Notes: a model not told the origin generated them from the sequence alone. A stretch of 64,000 nucleotides of DNA from Bacteroidia bacterium (GCA_030427635.1 JAUIBA010000011.1:52134-116133); one strand, 5' to 3'; numbered from the stretch's first letter, positions 37,106 to 47,120 are shown. Made by a program: numbers and translations.

Positions 37106-38110
37106 CTAAAACCTGTTACATATTATCTGTCTGCGCTTACCTGGCCGGCCAAAGCCGATATAGGTAAATGCCAACTCGCCTGCTATGGGGTAACCACCAT
37201 CAGAAAACGACAAACCTCTGTCTATGGCAACACTCAGCCGGACTCTGCTTTTAGCTATCCCCCCTGTCAGTGCCAGCACATTCTGCGACCTGTACCATAA
37301 CCCGGCAAAAACATGCGTACTGGTGGCGTACCGGCCCATGCGCCATACTACATCACTACCAGCCATCATTTCCAGACTTTTATTCACCAGCACATAAGCA
37401 GCAGGACGTATGCTGAGCCGCTCCATAGCTTTTATATTGACCCCAATGGTGGTATTATAACTTCTGAACAGTCCTTTATCAGTCGCTGCCTTCTCTATCA
37501 CTGCATCAGAAGTGCCATTTATAGCGGTAACAGAAAACCCGGCAACATAATTCACCTTCTCACTGAGAATATGTGCAAATGAAACGCCTGCATTAAACAT
37601 ATTATGTGCTACCTGCCCTCCTGTACCTAATGACAGCGGCGGGAAAGGATTATCTGCAAAGTACAATGGGCGGGAATTAAAATCATGAACATAACGCGCT
37701 ACCTGCACACCCACCCCTATATCACAGCCATATTGTGTATGCATTGTGCCGTCTGTAGCCAGCCTTTTATGCCAGGCAAATGATAATGAGCTGCTCATAT
37801 TCTCCCGGGAGGTCTTCCATAAGTCGGTATAACCTATATCTACCCCTACCCCCCAATAGTCTTCATTTTTCATATCACGGCTGCGAGCATCCAAAGAAAA
37901 ATAACCGGTTGCCGCACCTGGCCATACAGGATTATCTGCAAGCCTCCTTCCTATACCATTTACACGAATACTACCGTTGAACATTCCTGTGAAAGCAGGA
38001 TTTAAGGCGAGCGGCTGTGCATTTATCCCGGAAAACATCTGTACCTGCCCTACCACAGGCAGGGCCGAATTACACAACAATGCCAACAAGAAAACGTAAC
38101 GCATATGCAT
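37106..38110 (-). CDS. PorP/SprF-family T9SS-associated outer-membrane protein
   Basis: 334 aa. Signal peptide 1-21, then QMFSGINAQPLALNPAFTGMFNGSIRVNGIGR, the usual PorP/SprF opening (Y/F-x-x-NPA-x-TG). Beta-barrel-like strands follow (WHKRLATDG, GVGVQVARYVH) and the C-terminus is CNRF, similar to the short Cys-x-R-F/M end of this family. PorP/SprF proteins help T9SS place adhesins on the surface. Two kilobases from the giant T9SS adhesin on the same strand, so it may serve that adhesin (inference). Confidence 0.88.
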   Translation of the reverse strand: MHMRYVFLLALLCNSALPVVGQVQMFSGINAQPLALNPAFTGMFNGSIRVNGIGRRLADNPVWPGAATGYFSLDARSRDMKNEDYWGVGVDIGYTDLWKTSRENMSSSLSFAWHKRLATDGTMHTQYGCDIGVGVQVARYVHDFNSRPLYFADNPFPPLSLGTGGQVAHNMFNAGVSFAHILSEKVNYVAGFSVTAINGTSDAVIEKAATDKGLFRSYNTTIGVNIKAMERLSIRPAAYVLVNKSLEMMAGSDVVWRMGRYATSTHVFAGLWYRSQNVLALTGGIAKSRVRLSVAIDRGLSFSDGGYPIAGELAFTYIGFGRPGKRRQIICNRF

Positions 38111-38178
38111 ACTTTTACTCGGTACAGATAGTACCGGTCAGTCCTATGAATATACGACACATTGTGCCGTTACAGATA

Positions 38179-40425
38179 CTAACGCTTAAACTTACTCTTT
38201 AGTGCACTCAGAGCATCGTTCATATTCAGCTCCTTTGATGGTGTTGATGCCGCATGAGGTTTATTGTTGTTCCGCGATGGTGCCGCCCCCCTTGCCTTCT
38301 GTGCAGGCGCTTCTTCTGTCTGCTTTATAGACAATGCTATACGCTTACGTGCCGCATCTACCTCCAGCACCTTAACCGTAACTTCCTGATTGAGTTTTAA
38401 CGCCTCTGAAGGGTCGGAAATATACCGGTGTGCTATCTCTGATACGTGCACAAGACCATCCTGCTTTACGCCTATATCCACAAATGCACCAAAGCGGGTA
38501 ATATTGGTAACAATGCCCGGCACTATTAGTCCCACCTTTACGTCCTCGATACTATATATATCGGCAAACTCAAACTGACGGACTTCACTACGAGGGTCCA
38601 GACCCGGCTTTTTTAACTCCGTTACTATATCGCGCAACGTATGCTCACCAGTAGTCTCAGAGATATACTTGCGTACATTTATCTGTTTCAGCAGCTCATC
38701 GCTGCCAATGAGCTTACCTACTTCTGTACCCAGGTCTGCTGCCATCTGCTTTACAATAGCATATGCCTCTGGGTGTACAGCGCTTGCATCCAGCGGATCT
38801 TCACCATCCTTTATCCTAAGAAAGCCTGCACATTGTTCGTATGCTTTTGCCCCCAGGCGTGGCACCTTCATCAGCTGGCTGCGGGAATTAAAACGTCCTA
38901 CCTCATCACGATAAGCTACAATATTGGCCGCAATAGCAGGTCCTATACCACTCACATAACTGAGCAGGTGCCTGCTGGCTGTATTCAGATTTACGCCTAC
39001 GGCATTAACACAGCTCACTACCGTCTGGTCCAGACGCTCCTTAAGGCGCACCTGATTCACATCGTGCTGGTACTGCCCTACCCCTATACTTTTAGGGTCT
39101 ATTTTCACCAGCTCTGCCAGCGGGTCCATCAACCTCCTGCCAATGCTCACTGCACCACGTACGGTTATATCCTGATCAGGAAACTCCTCTCTTGCCGTTT
39201 CTGATGCTGAATATACAGATGCCCCATCCTCATTTACCAGAAATACCGGCAGTCCCAGCGACAGTTTTTTCACAAACTGCTCTGTTTCCCTGCCTGCAGT
39301 ACCATCGCCTATGGCTATGGTCTGTATATTATGTTGCTGTACCAGCGTACGCAGCTGATGCTCTGCATCTATCAGATGGCGTGACTCGTGTATGTATATA
39401 AGACCTGTCTTTTTCAAAGCTCCGGTCTCATCTATACACACCACCTTGCAGCCGGTTCTGTATCCGGGGTCTATCGCCAGTATGCGCTTGCTGCCCAGAG
39501 GGGAACTCAGCAATAACTGACGCAGGTTTTCGGCAAATACATTGATAGCTTCCTCATCAGCTTTTGTTTTCAGCGCCAGGCGAAACTCACTCTCCAGACT
39601 CACCTGCAGCAGCCTGCGATAAGCATCCCGCACAGCCCTTTTCACCTGCTCACCAGCCTCATTACTACTGGTTACATAGATACCTTCTATCATAGCCAGC
39701 GCATCCTCTTCCAGTGGGGAAATAGTGAGCCGCAGCACACCCTCCATGAAGCCCCTCATTATGGCCAGCATACGGTGAGATGGTATCTTGCTTACAGGCT
39801 CAGAAACGTCAAAATAATCTTTGTACTTAACACCTTCGGTTTCCTTATCAGCCAGCACTTTACTCTGCACGGTTGCCTGGTCTTCAAACAGCCTGCGAAG
39901 CCCTGCACGTACATTAGCATCTTCATTCACTATTTCAGAAATAATGTCTCTGGCTCCCTGAAGTGCATCTTCTGCACTTGCCACCTTTTCATTCACATAA
40001 GCAGCCGCTGCTTCTGATGGGCGTATGTTGTCCTGTGCCAGTATTGCCAGCGCCAGTGGTTCCAGTCCGTTTTCCCGGGCTACCTGTGCTTTGGTTCTGC
40101 GCTTAGGCTTATAAGGCAGATATATATCTTCCAGCTCGGCTATGACAGCAGCACTATCAATCTTTGCCTGCAGCTCTTCTGTCATCTTCCCCTGCTCTGT
40201 GATGGTCTTTTCTATAAAAGCCTTTCTGTCAGCAAACTCCTGCTGCCGTGTGGCCTCATCCTGTATCTGCTGTATCTGTACCTCGTCCAGCGCTCCTGTC
40301 TTATCCTTACGGTAACGTGCTATAAATGGAATAGTAGCACCTTCTCCCAGCAGGTTTAGTACTGCGGTTACATCTACCGTTCTCAGGCTCAGTTTTGCTG
40401 CTACACTCTGCGCATAATTGTTCAT
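38179..40425 (-). CDS. tex: Tex-family transcription accessory/RNA-binding protein
   Basis: 748 aa. Tex N-terminal helical domain (IPFIARYRKDKTGALDEVQ, 33-51), YqgF-like RNase H fold (RILAIDPGYRTGCKVVCIDETG), HhH region (GVNLNTASRHLLSYVSGIG, ANIVAYRD), and a C-terminal S1 domain (GIVTNITRFGAFVDIGVKQDGLVHVSEIA) ending near residue 705, followed by a basic tail of about 45 residues. Cytoplasmic; binds RNA and affects transcription and stress survival in other bacteria. Family call is firm. Confidence 0.95.
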   Translation of the reverse strand: MNNYAQSVAAKLSLRTVDVTAVLNLLGEGATIPFIARYRKDKTGALDEVQIQQIQDEATRQQEFADRKAFIEKTITEQGKMTEELQAKIDSAAVIAELEDIYLPYKPKRRTKAQVARENGLEPLALAILAQDNIRPSEAAAAYVNEKVASAEDALQGARDIISEIVNEDANVRAGLRRLFEDQATVQSKVLADKETEGVKYKDYFDVSEPVSKIPSHRMLAIMRGFMEGVLRLTISPLEEDALAMIEGIYVTSSNEAGEQVKRAVRDAYRRLLQVSLESEFRLALKTKADEEAINVFAENLRQLLLSSPLGSKRILAIDPGYRTGCKVVCIDETGALKKTGLIYIHESRHLIDAEHQLRTLVQQHNIQTIAIGDGTAGRETEQFVKKLSLGLPVFLVNEDGASVYSASETAREEFPDQDITVRGAVSIGRRLMDPLAELVKIDPKSIGVGQYQHDVNQVRLKERLDQTVVSCVNAVGVNLNTASRHLLSYVSGIGPAIAANIVAYRDEVGRFNSRSQLMKVPRLGAKAYEQCAGFLRIKDGEDPLDASAVHPEAYAIVKQMAADLGTEVGKLIGSDELLKQINVRKYISETTGEHTLRDIVTELKKPGLDPRSEVRQFEFADIYSIEDVKVGLIVPGIVTNITRFGAFVDIGVKQDGLVHVSEIAHRYISDPSEALKLNQEVTVKVLEVDAARKRIALSIKQTEEAPAQKARGAAPSRNNNKPHAASTPSKELNMNDALSALKSKFKR

Positions 40426-40522
40426 CTGGTCACATTTTTAGGGATTGCGAAAGTAGCAGGATAGCCCCAATTGAAAAAATGACTTTATTCACATTAAAAA
40501 AACCTCACACAACAAAAGAAGA

Positions 40523-40546
40523 ACGGCCCGGAAAAGTCCGGGCCGT
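40523..40546 (-). terminator. terminator for the FN3 cargo gene
   Basis: ACGGCCCGGA, loop AAAG, TCCGGGCCGT: 10-bp stem with tetraloop. On the minus strand it is followed by a T-rich stretch. It lies 26 bases after the end of the gene at 40573 and upstream of tex. Confidence 0.85.
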
Positions 40547-40572
40547 GATACAGAAAAGAGAAAAACAAATCT

Positions 40573-42000
40573 TTACTGTTTTATAAAGCGGGCATGTAGT
40601 GTCCTGCTTTCATCAGACATTGTCACTACATATACTCCCGATGACAGATCGGAAATATCCAGAGTAACCATATCGCCATGCAAAGACACATGCTTCACTA
40701 CCCTGCCATCCATAGCAGTAACTGTGATATATCCGCCACCGCTCAATCCACCGGGTATTTTAATATTAACAAGGGCACTGGCGGGGTCAGGGAATATGAG
40801 TGCCGTGGCAGCAGGCGGGGTGCCCGAAACCGTTGTACTTACAGACGTTGAGAACGCCTGCACAGAAGACCAGTCTGAATAACTGCTGCTACCGCATACC
40901 GATCTTGTAAAGAAATAGTAATCTGTGCCAGGAAGCAGTCCGGTAACGGATACTGAACTTGTAGCAATACCGATTCCAGCGCCTGCCGGTACCGACGTAG
41001 ATGTACTCACTACATACTCATACCCCATAACCCCGGTTACCGCAGGCCACGACAGCATGGCAGTTGTAGGTCCCGGCACTACTGATGCTGGTGCAGGAGG
41101 CATGCAGGCCGCGCAAGGTGGTGTGGTAACAATCATTGTGGCCCAGGCCGAGTATGTGCCGCCTCCACAGTTGGTACGTACATGTACATAATAAACACTT
41201 CCGCCCATTAATCCGCCTACACCCATAGCTGGCCCTGAAGCGGGAGTACCAGCACCGGATGGCGGTACCGGAGACATATCTACCACATATTCCCAATCGG
41301 AATACCCACCGGGGAATGGCCACATGAACACAACTGAGTCGCAAGCCCATGCCGCCACACTGAATCCTGTAGGAGCTGTACAGGGGCAAGCTGGCATAGT
41401 GACAATAAGGGATGTCCATGCAGAGTAAGTACCGCCACTACATACAGTGCGGATATGTACATAATATACCGTAAGCGGAGATAAGCCTCCCACCGCTGCC
41501 GATGAACCGGAAGTGAAAGTACCACTACCGGACGGCGGTACAGGAGAAGTATTAACCACATACTCTATACCCGATGCTCCTGACGGAGTACTCCATACAA
41601 AAGCAACGGAATCGCAGGATACGGGACCTACCGTAAACCCGGTAGGCACATCGCAGGTGCAGGAAGGAGTCATGAATGTAAATGGCGGTGTCCACGGAGA
41701 AAATACTCCTGGTGCACACTCCGTACGTACATAAAGGAAATAAATAGTAGATGGTGCAAGCCCGGATAGTGAGGCAGAAGCCATAGTAACGGGAGTTCCT
41801 GACGCACCGGGGGCAGTGGTTGTCACCACATATTCATATCCTGCAGCACCCGAAAATGGTGACCATGTAGCATTTGCTGTAGAACAGGAAGTAGTGGTTA
41901 CAGAAATGGAAGAAGGAATTAATGTGCATTGGGCACGTACATTAACAGCGCCGGATAGCGCCATTATCAGCGCCATCAGTAAGTACAGTTGCTTTCTCAT
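40573..42000 (-). CDS. fibronectin type III protein with T9SS sorting domain
   Basis: 475 aa. Signal peptide (LMALIMALSGAVNVRAQ), four FN3-type modules of about 90 residues (each with YEYVV or IEYVV, YFLYVRT or YYVHIRT, and CD/GC residues: VSCDSVAFVWSTPSG, WACDSVVFMWPFPGG), then a type A T9SS domain (LIFPDPASALVNI, VTAMDGRVVKHV, SSGVYVVTM, HARFIKQ). A secreted or surface-attached adhesion-type protein. It is divergent from the LytTR gene across a 298-base region with three repeated sites. Confidence 0.9.
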   Translation of the reverse strand: MRKQLYLLMALIMALSGAVNVRAQCTLIPSSISVTTTSCSTANATWSPFSGAAGYEYVVTTTAPGASGTPVTMASASLSGLAPSTIYFLYVRTECAPGVFSPWTPPFTFMTPSCTCDVPTGFTVGPVSCDSVAFVWSTPSGASGIEYVVNTSPVPPSGSGTFTSGSSAAVGGLSPLTVYYVHIRTVCSGGTYSAWTSLIVTMPACPCTAPTGFSVAAWACDSVVFMWPFPGGYSDWEYVVDMSPVPPSGAGTPASGPAMGVGGLMGGSVYYVHVRTNCGGGTYSAWATMIVTTPPCAACMPPAPASVVPGPTTAMLSWPAVTGVMGYEYVVSTSTSVPAGAGIGIATSSVSVTGLLPGTDYYFFTRSVCGSSSYSDWSSVQAFSTSVSTTVSGTPPAATALIFPDPASALVNIKIPGGLSGGGYITVTAMDGRVVKHVSLHGDMVTLDISDLSSGVYVVTMSDESRTLHARFIKQ

Positions 42001-42298
42001 GTTTTTTTGTTTTAGTTAGGAAATGAATTACACCAGGCCTGGTGATGTGTAATACAGCTATCATCGCAACAGGGTTGGGTATAGGACATATGTTCTTTGA
42101 TACAGGCATTCATTTCCTGATAACGGATTTGCTTATACTCCTTACCCCTGGACATTCCCTTCCTCACAGCATGTGCCATTATCAGGAAAACAGGTCCGTT
42201 ATCAGGAAACAACTATATCCACGCTCCCGTACACTTTATGCTATGCTAACATTGAGTCTGCCTCCTGCGCCATATAAAACGATAAGACTAAATGAATA
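42001..42298. other. divergent intergenic region with repeated sites
   Basis: No convincing gene. Contains three copies of TTATCAGGAAA (listed below). Both the FN3 cargo gene and the LytTR gene read outward from it. Confidence 0.6.
42113..42209. promoter_or_regulatory. three TTATCAGGAAA sites, candidate LytTR operator
   Basis: TTATCAGGAAA occurs at 42179-42189 and 42199-42209 as direct repeats 20 bases apart, about two turns of helix, and inverted at 42113-42123. The outer pair extends to a 15-bp perfect inverted match (42113-42127 and 42195-42209). LytTR proteins bind paired direct repeats about 21 bases apart, so these may be sites for the neighbouring regulator (inference). Confidence 0.6.
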
Positions 42299-43039
42299 AT
42301 GAGTTATACATTTCTGATAGCAGATGATGAACGTCCAGCCAGAAACTACCTGAAAAATCTGATTACAGATGTAACGCCACAGGTTACGATACTGGAAGCC
42401 TCATCTGCTGATGATGCACGCACAATACTCAGCAAAAGCCATATTGACATACTGTTTCTGGATGTAAAACTGCCGGGGGAGGATGGCATGCAGCTACTAA
42501 GTTCACTGAAACAGCGCAGCTTTGAGCTTATAGTAACAGCCGCCTGCAGCGAATATGCCATACACGCTATAAAGGAGGATGCGGTGGACTATCTGCTGAA
42601 ACCATTGAAGATTACCGAATTTAATGCGGCTCTTGACAAAGCGCTACACAGGCTCAGATTCCCAAGAATTTCCGAGGTACAGAAAAAGCGGGAAAAAGCA
42701 TTACGACAGACACTGACCATACACACACATAGCGGAACAAAATTTGCCCCGATAAAACACATCATCTACATACAGGCCGACAATACCTATACCAATCTGC
42801 ATATGGCCAATGGCGAAAAAATCACAACTACACGACCCATAATAAAGCTGGAAGATACACTGGACAAGATGCTTTTTTTCAGAATCCACAAATCGTACAT
42901 CATCAACATATCCCACTTCACCGCATTAGCATCGGGCAATGGTGGTGCTGTACATATGGACAATGGAGTACGGCTGCCGGTATCCCGGTACAGACTGAAA
43001 GCATTTACAGAGTTCATCAGTGAGAATGCGGCTATGTAA
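42299..43039 (+). CDS. LytTR-family response regulator
   Basis: 246 aa. Receiver 1-120 with IADDERPARNYL, phosphoacceptor Asp55 (LFLDVKLPG) and KPLKITEF. C-terminal LytTR domain about 140-240 (IKHIIYIQADNTYTNLHMANG, FFRIHKSYIINI, LPVSRYRLKAF). No sensor kinase is encoded next to it, so the partner lies outside the window or is shared. Starts from the ATG at 42299. Confidence 0.92.
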   Translation: MSYTFLIADDERPARNYLKNLITDVTPQVTILEASSADDARTILSKSHIDILFLDVKLPGEDGMQLLSSLKQRSFELIVTAACSEYAIHAIKEDAVDYLLKPLKITEFNAALDKALHRLRFPRISEVQKKREKALRQTLTIHTHSGTKFAPIKHIIYIQADNTYTNLHMANGEKITTTRPIIKLEDTLDKMLFFRIHKSYIINISHFTALASGNGGAVHMDNGVRLPVSRYRLKAFTEFISENAAM

Positions 43040-43126
43040 TGTCACTAATCATGGCGGCCGGTACAATTATCGCCTTATCGCTTCCCGGCATGCAGGAAAA
43101 GACCAAAGCAATATTACCACAGTCGT

Positions 43127-43134
43127 TATCTTTA
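43127..43134 (+). promoter_or_regulatory. TATCTTTA -7-like box for the M14 peptidase gene
   Basis: Lies 5 bases before the ATG at 43140, again suggesting a very short leader. Confidence 0.4.
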
Positions 43135-43139
43135 CTGCG

Positions 43140-44879
43140 ATGAAAAAACAGGTACTTTTCGCAGCGCTGCTGGCACAGGCATTCTGTACAAGGGCAGCAA
43201 CCGACACTACATTCATTACCCCGTTCGAGCGCTCTCATGGAGTGCAGACTACTACATTTAATGAAGCTATGCGCTTCTACAAGCAGCTGAAAGATAATTT
43301 TGAGACCATCACTATGGGCGACATGGGGCCGGCCGATAACGGATACCCACTCCGTTATGTAGGCTATACAAACGATGGCAATTTTGACCGTGACAAGATA
43401 CATGACGGCAGCAAGCTGGTAATCCTTATTAATAATGGCATACATCCCGGTGAGCCGGATGGCATTGATGCTACTATGATGCTGCTACGAGATGCTGCCA
43501 CCGGGAAAATTAAAATACCTGACAACGTAGTCCTTATCACCGTTCCTGTTTATAACATAGGTGGCGCGCTGAACCGTGGCAGCTACAGCAGGGCCAATCA
43601 GGATGGCCCTGAAAGCTATGGCTTCAGAGGTAATGCACGCAACCTGGACCTGAACCGTGACTTTACGAAATGTGACGCAGCAGAAACACTGGGACTGGAA
43701 GACCTGTTCAGTAAAATGAACCCGGATATATTTGTAGACAATCATGTAAGTGATGGCGCCGACTACCAGCACATCATGACCCTCCTGGAAACACAGCACA
43801 ACAAGCTGGGTGGCGAAACCGGAGCATATATGCACAACACCCTCACACCAGCCATATACAAGGAAATGAAAGCATCGGGATACGACCTTGTACCCTATGT
43901 CAATGATTTTAAAAATACGCCTGAAAACGGATGGAAAGCCTTCTTTGAGCCACCCCGCTTTGGCAGTGGATATGCAGCACTCTTCCAGACTATAGCCTAT
44001 GTACCTGAAACCCACATGCTAAAACCGTTTAAAGACAGAGTACAGGCTACCTATCAGCTCATGCTTACCATTATCAAAACCGGGAGCGAACGGGCCGCAG
44101 ATATAAAGCAGGCAAGAAAGAATGACAAAAAGAACCTGCTGACTCAGAAAGTATTTCCGCTCACATGGACATTAGATACTACACAAACAGATACCATTGA
44201 GTTTAAAGGCTATAAGTCTGGCTATAAAACCAGTAAAGTAAGCGGACAGCCCCGCCTGTGGTATGACCGCTCAAAGCCATATACTAAGAAAGTGCCGTTC
44301 TGGAACACTTTCCTGCCGGAAGCAACCGTAAAAGCGCCTAAGGCATATATAATACCCAAAACATGGACACCCGTTATTGTATGTCTCAGAGCAAATGGGG
44401 TGCGCATACAACGCTTCAGCTATGATAGTACTATAATGCTTACCGCCTACCACATAGATAGCTTCAATACTTCAAAAGGGCCATATGAGCGCCACTATCT
44501 TCACAGCAATATACATGTAACACCACAAAAAGTACCCATACATGTAACACAGGGCGACTATATCGTGTGGACCAACCAACCTGCCCGCAGGTATCTCATA
44601 GAGACGCTGGAACCGGCTGCACCTGACGGCTTTCTGGCATGGAACTTTTTTGATGGCATACTCCAGCAGAAAGAATACTTCAGCGATTATGTTTTTGAAG
44701 ACCTTGCAGCCGAGCTGCTGAAAAAAGACAAGTCACTGAAAGAAAAGCTGGAAGAAAAGCGTAAAAGTGACCCTGAATTTGCAAAGAACGGACGGGCACA
44801 ACTGGAATTTGTATATCGCAACTCGCCCTATATGGAGCAGGAATACATGCGCCATCCTATATACCGGATGGAGGAATAA
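43140..44879 (+). CDS. secreted M14-family zinc carboxypeptidase-like protein
   Basis: 579 aa from ATG 43140 (MKKQVLFAALLAQAFCTRA), a good signal peptide; the longer frame starts inside the LytTR gene. HPGE (His102, Glu105) in LVILINNGIHPGEPDG are the first two zinc ligands and His of FVDNHVSDG the third. RNLDLNRDF is the usual substrate-side loop. Such proteins act outside the cytoplasm on peptides or murein. A C-terminal region of about 200 residues is beta-rich and of unknown function. Confidence 0.88.
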   Translation: MKKQVLFAALLAQAFCTRAATDTTFITPFERSHGVQTTTFNEAMRFYKQLKDNFETITMGDMGPADNGYPLRYVGYTNDGNFDRDKIHDGSKLVILINNGIHPGEPDGIDATMMLLRDAATGKIKIPDNVVLITVPVYNIGGALNRGSYSRANQDGPESYGFRGNARNLDLNRDFTKCDAAETLGLEDLFSKMNPDIFVDNHVSDGADYQHIMTLLETQHNKLGGETGAYMHNTLTPAIYKEMKASGYDLVPYVNDFKNTPENGWKAFFEPPRFGSGYAALFQTIAYVPETHMLKPFKDRVQATYQLMLTIIKTGSERAADIKQARKNDKKNLLTQKVFPLTWTLDTTQTDTIEFKGYKSGYKTSKVSGQPRLWYDRSKPYTKKVPFWNTFLPEATVKAPKAYIIPKTWTPVIVCLRANGVRIQRFSYDSTIMLTAYHIDSFNTSKGPYERHYLHSNIHVTPQKVPIHVTQGDYIVWTNQPARRYLIETLEPAAPDGFLAWNFFDGILQQKEYFSDYVFEDLAAELLKKDKSLKEKLEEKRKSDPEFAKNGRAQLEFVYRNSPYMEQEYMRHPIYRMEE

Positions 44880-44901
44880 GAATGCATAACTATCAGCATA
44901 A

Positions 44902-44931
44902 ACCGGGGCGTACCATATGGTACGCCCCGGT
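44902..44931. terminator. bidirectional terminator
   Basis: A perfect 30-base palindrome, ACCGGGGCGTACCAT and its reverse complement, between the convergent M14 and M20 peptidase genes. GC-rich stem followed by a T-rich region. Confidence 0.8.
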
Positions 44932-44954
44932 CATGTTATAATGAATAGCTGTTG

Positions 44955-46328
44955 TTATTTCCCGAAGCTTTCGGCAAAGTACTTATGGAAATATGGTATC
45001 GTTTCTATTCCTTTGAAGTAGTTGAACACATCATACTTTTCATTGGGTGAATGTATGTTGTCATTGTCCAGCCCAAAGCCAAGCAATACTGTTTTCAGTC
45101 CCAGCGTGCGTTCAAACAGAGCAATGATAGGAATACTACCACCGCCTCTGGTTGGGATAGGGTCCTTGCCAAATGTTGTTTTTATCGCCTTTGCAGCAGC
45201 CATATATGCAGCAGAATCTGTAGGAGTTACTACCGGCTCTCCGCCATGGTGTGCAGTTACCTTTACTTTTACTGAGGCTGGCGCTATAGCTTCAAAGTGT
45301 TTTGTGAAAAGTGAGGATATCTCATCTGATACCTGATGTGGTACAAGGCGCATAGATATCTTGGCATATGCCTTTGATGGCAATACAGTTTTAGCACCCT
45401 CGCCTGTATAACCACCCCATATACCATTCACCTCCAGCGTAGGCCTGATGCCTGTACGCTCCAGCGTAGTGTATCCATTTTCTCCCCACACATCCCCCAC
45501 TTCCAGGTCGTTCTTATACTCATTCAGGTCAAAAGGGGCATCATTGATTGCTTTACGCTCTGCATCGGTAAGCTCCTGCACCTTATCATAAAAGCCGGGT
45601 ACTGTAATGTGGTTATTGTCATCGTGCAGCGATGCTATCATTTTACACAGTATAGTGGCAGGATTTGCCACAGCGCCACCATACACCCCGCTATGCAGGT
45701 CACGGTTAGGCCCGGTTACCTCTACCTCCAGATATGACAACCCTCTTAGTCCACTTTCTATAGATGGGCTTTCCATGCTTATCATTGAGGTGTCAGATAC
45801 CAACACTATATCGGCCTTAAGACGCTCTTTGTTTTCTTCCAGAAACTGTCCCAGATTCACAGAGCCTACTTCTTCCTCACCTTCTACCATCACTTTTATG
45901 TTGCACGGTACATTGCCGGTCTTAACCATTGTTTCCAGCGCCTTTATGTGCATAAACATCTGGCCTTTATCATCACATGCACCACGTGCATATATCTTAC
46001 CATCCTTTATTACCGGCTCAAAAGGGCCACTGTGCCACAGGTTCAGCGGGTCTGCCGGCTGCACATCGTAGTGGCCATATACCAGCACTGTAGGCAGTGC
46101 AGCATCTACTATCTTCTCGCCATACACTATGGGGTGCCCTGCTGTGGCACACACCTCTGCGGTATCGCAGCCTGCGGCCAGCAGATGGTCTTTTACTGCC
46201 TCTGCACAGCTGGCTACATCACTCTTATATTTACTGTCTGCACTCACCGATGGTATGCGCAGCAGACCAAGAAGCTCTTCAAGAAAACGATCTTTGTTTG
46301 CGGATTGATATTCATTCCAGGATTGCAT
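44955..46328 (-). CDS. M20-family dipeptidase-like metallopeptidase
   Basis: 457 aa, cytoplasmic. VYGHYDVQPAD (zinc His and Asp), ARGACDDKG (bridging Asp), VEGEEEVGS (catalytic and zinc Glu), VSDTSM and NIHSPNE (last His) are all present, and the lid domain has DLHSGVYGG and GGSIP. These enzymes remove residues from dipeptides or short peptides using two zinc ions. The full length of about 450 residues is usual for the family. Divergent from gmk. Confidence 0.93.
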   Translation of the reverse strand: MQSWNEYQSANKDRFLEELLGLLRIPSVSADSKYKSDVASCAEAVKDHLLAAGCDTAEVCATAGHPIVYGEKIVDAALPTVLVYGHYDVQPADPLNLWHSGPFEPVIKDGKIYARGACDDKGQMFMHIKALETMVKTGNVPCNIKVMVEGEEEVGSVNLGQFLEENKERLKADIVLVSDTSMISMESPSIESGLRGLSYLEVEVTGPNRDLHSGVYGGAVANPATILCKMIASLHDDNNHITVPGFYDKVQELTDAERKAINDAPFDLNEYKNDLEVGDVWGENGYTTLERTGIRPTLEVNGIWGGYTGEGAKTVLPSKAYAKISMRLVPHQVSDEISSLFTKHFEAIAPASVKVKVTAHHGGEPVVTPTDSAAYMAAAKAIKTTFGKDPIPTRGGGSIPIIALFERTLGLKTVLLGFGLDNDNIHSPNEKYDVFNYFKGIETIPYFHKYFAESFGK

Positions 46329-46439
46329 AATGTATATTTTTTAGGGTGGTAAAGTTAGGTAACTGTGTTAATAAACCTGTCTGGTATGCACAATGACTTG
46401 TGATATCCCTTAAATTCGTTCTTTTGCAGCACTATTCAG

Positions 46440-47015
46440 ATGGCAAATACTCAGGGAAAAATAATAGTGGTTACCGCCCCGTCGGGCTCTGGCAAGACCA
46501 CACTTGTAAAACGACTACTGGCAGCAACCAGCAATATTACCTTCTCTATCTCGGCATGTACACGTAAGCCCAGGGAGGGCGAAGTGCATGGAAAAGATTA
46601 CTACTTCTTCAGCGAAGATGAATTCAGGAATCTTATAGACCAGGATGCATTCATAGAATGGGAAATGGTATATGCCGGTAAATACTACGGTACACTGAAA
46701 ACAGAACTGCAACGTATATGGGATAATGGTCAGCTGCCACTGGTAGATATTGATGTAATGGGTGCACTGAACATTATGAACAAGTATCACAACCAATGTC
46801 TTACCGTATTCATCCAGGCGCCATCTATTGAAGAGCTGCGTAAGAGGCTCATAAACCGAGGTACCGAAACACCTGAGTCACTGGACGAAAGAGTAAAAAA
46901 AGCCGAATTTGAACAATCCTATTCCGGACAGTTCAATAAAGTCATTGTCAATGACGACCTGGACAGGGCAGCGGAAGAACTGAAGAAAATGGTAGCAGAA
47001 TTTCTGGCAAAATAG
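46440..47015 (+). CDS. gmk: guanylate kinase
   Basis: 191 aa. Phosphorylates GMP to GDP with ATP. APSGSGKTTLVKRLL is the P-loop; SISACTRKPREGEVHGKDYYF holds the GMP-binding Arg and Tyr residues; DIDVMGALNI and INRGTETPESLDERV are the lid and adenine-side motifs. Full length for the family. Confidence 0.96.
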   Translation: MANTQGKIIVVTAPSGSGKTTLVKRLLAATSNITFSISACTRKPREGEVHGKDYYFFSEDEFRNLIDQDAFIEWEMVYAGKYYGTLKTELQRIWDNGQLPLVDIDVMGALNIMNKYHNQCLTVFIQAPSIEELRKRLINRGTETPESLDERVKKAEFEQSYSGQFNKVIVNDDLDRAAEELKKMVAEFLAK

Positions 47016-47094
47016 GTAACAGTTTTCATTCCCGGATGGGGATATAATTTTGTTAAGCCTGTCCGCGGTCATGTGTGTGGCCTGTATGACTTCG

Positions 47095-47102
47095 TATCTT
47101 TA
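47095..47102 (+). promoter_or_regulatory. TATCTTTA -7-like box for the universal stress gene
   Basis: TATCTTTA 18 bases upstream of the ATG at 47121 supports that start over the in-frame ATG at 47073. Confidence 0.4.
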
Positions 47103-47120
47103 GGGTCTAAATCAGGTACT

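Noticed and set aside
42012..42212. 66-aa minus-strand ORF with Cys and His
   Set aside because: Lies in the divergent promoter region and overlaps the repeated sites; no family and no start context.
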